Positions 62,611 through 64,000 of a stretch of DNA of 64,000 nt are shown here, one piece after another. A model generated the notes under the pieces. The model did no database searches. It worked only from the letters and a program-made list of their open reading frames with translations, and was not told the origin of the DNA. The position numbers were made by a program, and so were the translations under genes. Every line of letters begins with the position of its first letter. Positions within the stretch are counted from its first letter, which is position 1. Origin of the DNA: Ornithinimicrobium sp. F0845 (GTDB lineage Bacteria; Actinomycetota; Actinomycetes; Actinomycetales; Dermatophilaceae); NCBI RefSeq assembly GCF_023015765.1, contig NZ_JALKAL010000003.1:62001-126000 (forward strand). The letters run 5' to 3'.

Positions 62611-63227
62611 CGTGCACCCCCCAGCCCGATCGGCGAGGTCCGGTCCGGCATCACCTCGCCCAGCGAGCCCACGATCGCGTCGACGAAGCCGTAGTCCAGC
62701 GCCTCCTGCGCCGAGAACCACCGGTCCCGCCGGGAGTCCTCCTCGACGCGCGCGACCGACTGCCCGGTGTCCTCGGCGATGCAGCCCAGCACGGTGTCGC
62801 GGGTGTGCCGCAGGTCGTCGGCCTGGATCGCGATGTCCATCGCGGTGCCGCCGATGCCGGCCGACCCCTGGTGCAGCAGCACCTTGGAGTGTGGCATCGC
62901 GAACCGCTTGCCGCTCGTCCCTGCCGACAGCAGGAACTGTCCGGCGCTGTAGGCCATCCCGACGTTCACCGTCACCACGTCGTTGGGGATGATCCGCATG
63001 CAGTCGCGGATCGCCAGCATCCCGGGGACCGAGCCGCCGACCGAGTTGATCAGCAGCCGGATGTCCGCGCGGGGGTCGGCGTCGGCCAGCAGTAGGAGCG
63101 CGGTGCACAGCCGGTTGCTGTTCCGCTCCTCCAGCGCCTCGCCCAGCACCAGCGTGCGGCGGTCGAAGAGCTGTCGGTGGATCTCCTGGTCCAGCCCCTG
63201 GGCGGGGTCGAGTGTCTGCGTGCTCAT
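62607..63227 (-). CDS. clpP: ATP-dependent Clp protease proteolytic subunit
   Basis: A 206-residue ClpP with the full triad: Ser94 in VNVGMAYSAGQFLLSAGTSG, His119 in PHSKVLLHQGSAGIGG, Asp168 in EEDSRRDRWFSAQEALDYGF. It forms barrel rings that degrade proteins fed by Clp ATPases. First gene of a two-gene operon; a ClgR-like palindrome and a second inverted repeat lie upstream. Together with the downstream subunit and the ClgR/PopR-like gene it resembles the clpP3-clpP4-popR arrangement in Streptomyces. Confidence 0.92.
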   Translation of the reverse strand: MSTQTLDPAQGLDQEIHRQLFDRRTLVLGEALEERNSNRLCTALLLLADADPRADIRLLINSVGGSVPGMLAIRDCMRIIPNDVVTVNVGMAYSAGQFLLSAGTSGKRFAMPHSKVLLHQGSAGIGGTAMDIAIQADDLRHTRDTVLGCIAEDTGQSVARVEEDSRRDRWFSAQEALDYGFVDAIVGSLGEVMPDRTSPIGLGGAR

Positions 63228-63248
63228 GTCGCCAGCGTGCGCTGCGCA

Positions 63249-63285
63249 CCGCCTCAGGCGGAAGGGCGCGCTGCTGTGAGCAGCG
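63249..63285. promoter_or_regulatory. Two palindromes upstream of the clpP operon
   Basis: CCGCCTCAGGCGG (63249-63261) is a perfect palindrome with one central base and has the CGC-N5-GCG form of ClgR-type boxes. CGCTGCTGTGAGCAGCG (63269-63285) has 7-bp perfect arms. Both lie within 60 bases of the clpP start and divergent from the gene at 63332. Confidence 0.55.
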
Positions 63286-63331
63286 GGCGAGTATGCCGTG
63301 ACTCACCGGAGCCTGTCCGTAAGGTCGCCGC

Positions 63332-64000
63332 ATGGCAACGACGACGGTTGCCCCCGAGGGGGTGGGGACGAGTCATCGGAGTCTGGATGCGTGGCAGCTG
63401 GCCCGCTGGCTGGTGCTCGGGCTGTATGCCGTGACGGTCGTGACCACGGCCCTCACGGGGTTCCGGCTCGAGTCCTACGACGACCTGCGTTCCGGCCTGG
63501 AGCGCGGCGCCGTCACCCAGGTGCGTGTCGTGGGGGCCGTCGGTGCACCGCAGAGCTACACCGAGGGAGTGGTGGGAGCCTCGACGGTCCGGCTCGAGTG
63601 GCGGGAGGGTTGGCACCGCAGCTCCGCCGAGGTCCTCCAGAGCAACTCGGTCGACGAGCTGCGCTCGCAGGGCTTCGACCCGCGCGCCCGCGACTTCATC
63701 ATCGGCGACGTGACCGACGCGCTGCGGCAGTCCTCGCCCGACGTGGAGGTCGTGTGGGCAACACCCTCAGACGGGATCTACACCACGGTCGGCGGGTGGG
63801 AGTTGCGCGGCGCGGCGGGCTACCTGATGGGGCTGCTCCTGATCAGTTTCCTCCTCCTCGTGCTGAACTCACCCCAGCCCCGCCTGGCCACCCGGTGGGC
63901 CTGGGTGTGGTTCGCGCTGAGCCCGGCCATGGTGGTGGCCGTGCCCGTCTTCCTCCTCATCGGGGCCCGCGGTCAGGTCCCGGGGCGCTGGCGCCTCCCC
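63332..64000 (+). CDS. Membrane protein of unknown function, C-terminus outside window
   Basis: 223 codons are visible with no stop. A helix near 25-43 (LARWLVLGLYAVTVVTTALT), an extracytoplasmic domain of ~115 residues (VTQVRVVGAVGAPQSYTEGV, GWHRSSAEVLQSNSVDELRS), and at least two more helices (YLMGLLLISFLLLVLNS; WVWFALSPAMVVAVPVFLLI). No family recognised. TAAGGT (63320-63325) lies six bases before the ATG, a leaderless arrangement. Confidence 0.75.
   Translation, partial: MATTTVAPEGVGTSHRSLDAWQLARWLVLGLYAVTVVTTALTGFRLESYDDLRSGLERGAVTQVRVVGAVGAPQSYTEGVVGASTVRLEWREGWHRSSAEVLQSNSVDELRSQGFDPRARDFIIGDVTDALRQSSPDVEVVWATPSDGIYTTVGGWELRGAAGYLMGLLLISFLLLVLNSPQPRLATRWAWVWFALSPAMVVAVPVFLLIGARGQVPGRWRLP

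Overview
The window is high-GC DNA with many GTG starts and dense, overlapping operons. It is clearly actinobacterial. The conserved blocks (a sepH-type septation gene, TRIC-family channel, ferrochelatase, DUF4193, dut, DUF3710, OB-fold protein, DUF3159 and paired TrkA genes; also a Pat-type GNAT/acyl-CoA ligase, DUF5998, phosphodiesterase and thymidine kinase) resemble the chromosomes of Intrasporangiaceae/Ornithinimicrobiaceae-type Micrococcales. The family placement is inference. No rRNA, tRNA, transposase, integrase or CRISPR array was seen.

Layout. 1-1640 is a worn accessory patch: an NTF2-like fragment, an intact Phd/RelE toxin-antitoxin pair, an RHH antitoxin with a frameshifted toxin, and a decayed PPOX gene. 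1675-20187 is mostly core: VOC protein, topoisomerase IV subunit A (parC), a PfkB kinase, a TetR-controlled membrane protein, a secreted cell-wall-binding deacetylase-like protein, a nitroreductase, an ECF sigma factor with a large BNR-repeat anti-sigma-like partner, Pat, a lipoprotein, DUF5998, phosphodiesterase, thymidine kinase and an MFS protein.

20188-43434 is an accessory island between core genes. Its left half holds decayed mazEF, an unknown gene, DUF5655, an intact higBA, a nucleotidyltransferase, a CmtR-like regulator with a heavy-metal P-type ATPase, and a protein with a HEPN-like motif. Its right half is a copper-handling region: Csp copper-storage protein, two DUF305 proteins, a drug-efflux MFS with its TetR, CueP, CopZ, a secreted His-rich protein, CopA, a YHS protein, a CopB-type ATPase, CsoR, a two-component system, and an NlpC/P60 peptidase preceded by an apparent c-di-AMP (ydaO-type) riboswitch. 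A CsoR-type operator fills the spacer of the copZ promoter. An 11-bp-period direct repeat occurs upstream of both the DUF305 lipoprotein and the NlpC/P60 gene, which suggests the local response regulator may control both.

43435-64000 returns to core genes: sepH, TRIC channel, ferrochelatase, DUF4193, dut, DUF3710, OB-fold, DUF3159, an RNA uracil methyltransferase with an APC permease, two TrkA proteins and aconitase. Interspersed are an FAD oxidoreductase pseudogene, a Phd/VapC pair and a two-domain VOC dioxygenase. The end holds a ClgR/PopR-like regulator convergent with a clpP pair, one of whose subunits lacks the usual serine nucleophile, and a membrane protein truncated by the window end.

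Two themes recur. Many genes carry a -10 hexamer 5-8 bases before the start codon (leaderless transcripts). The accessory parts are in visible decay, with frameshifts, nonsense mutations, internal deletions and a diverged duplication, while the copper genes remain intact.
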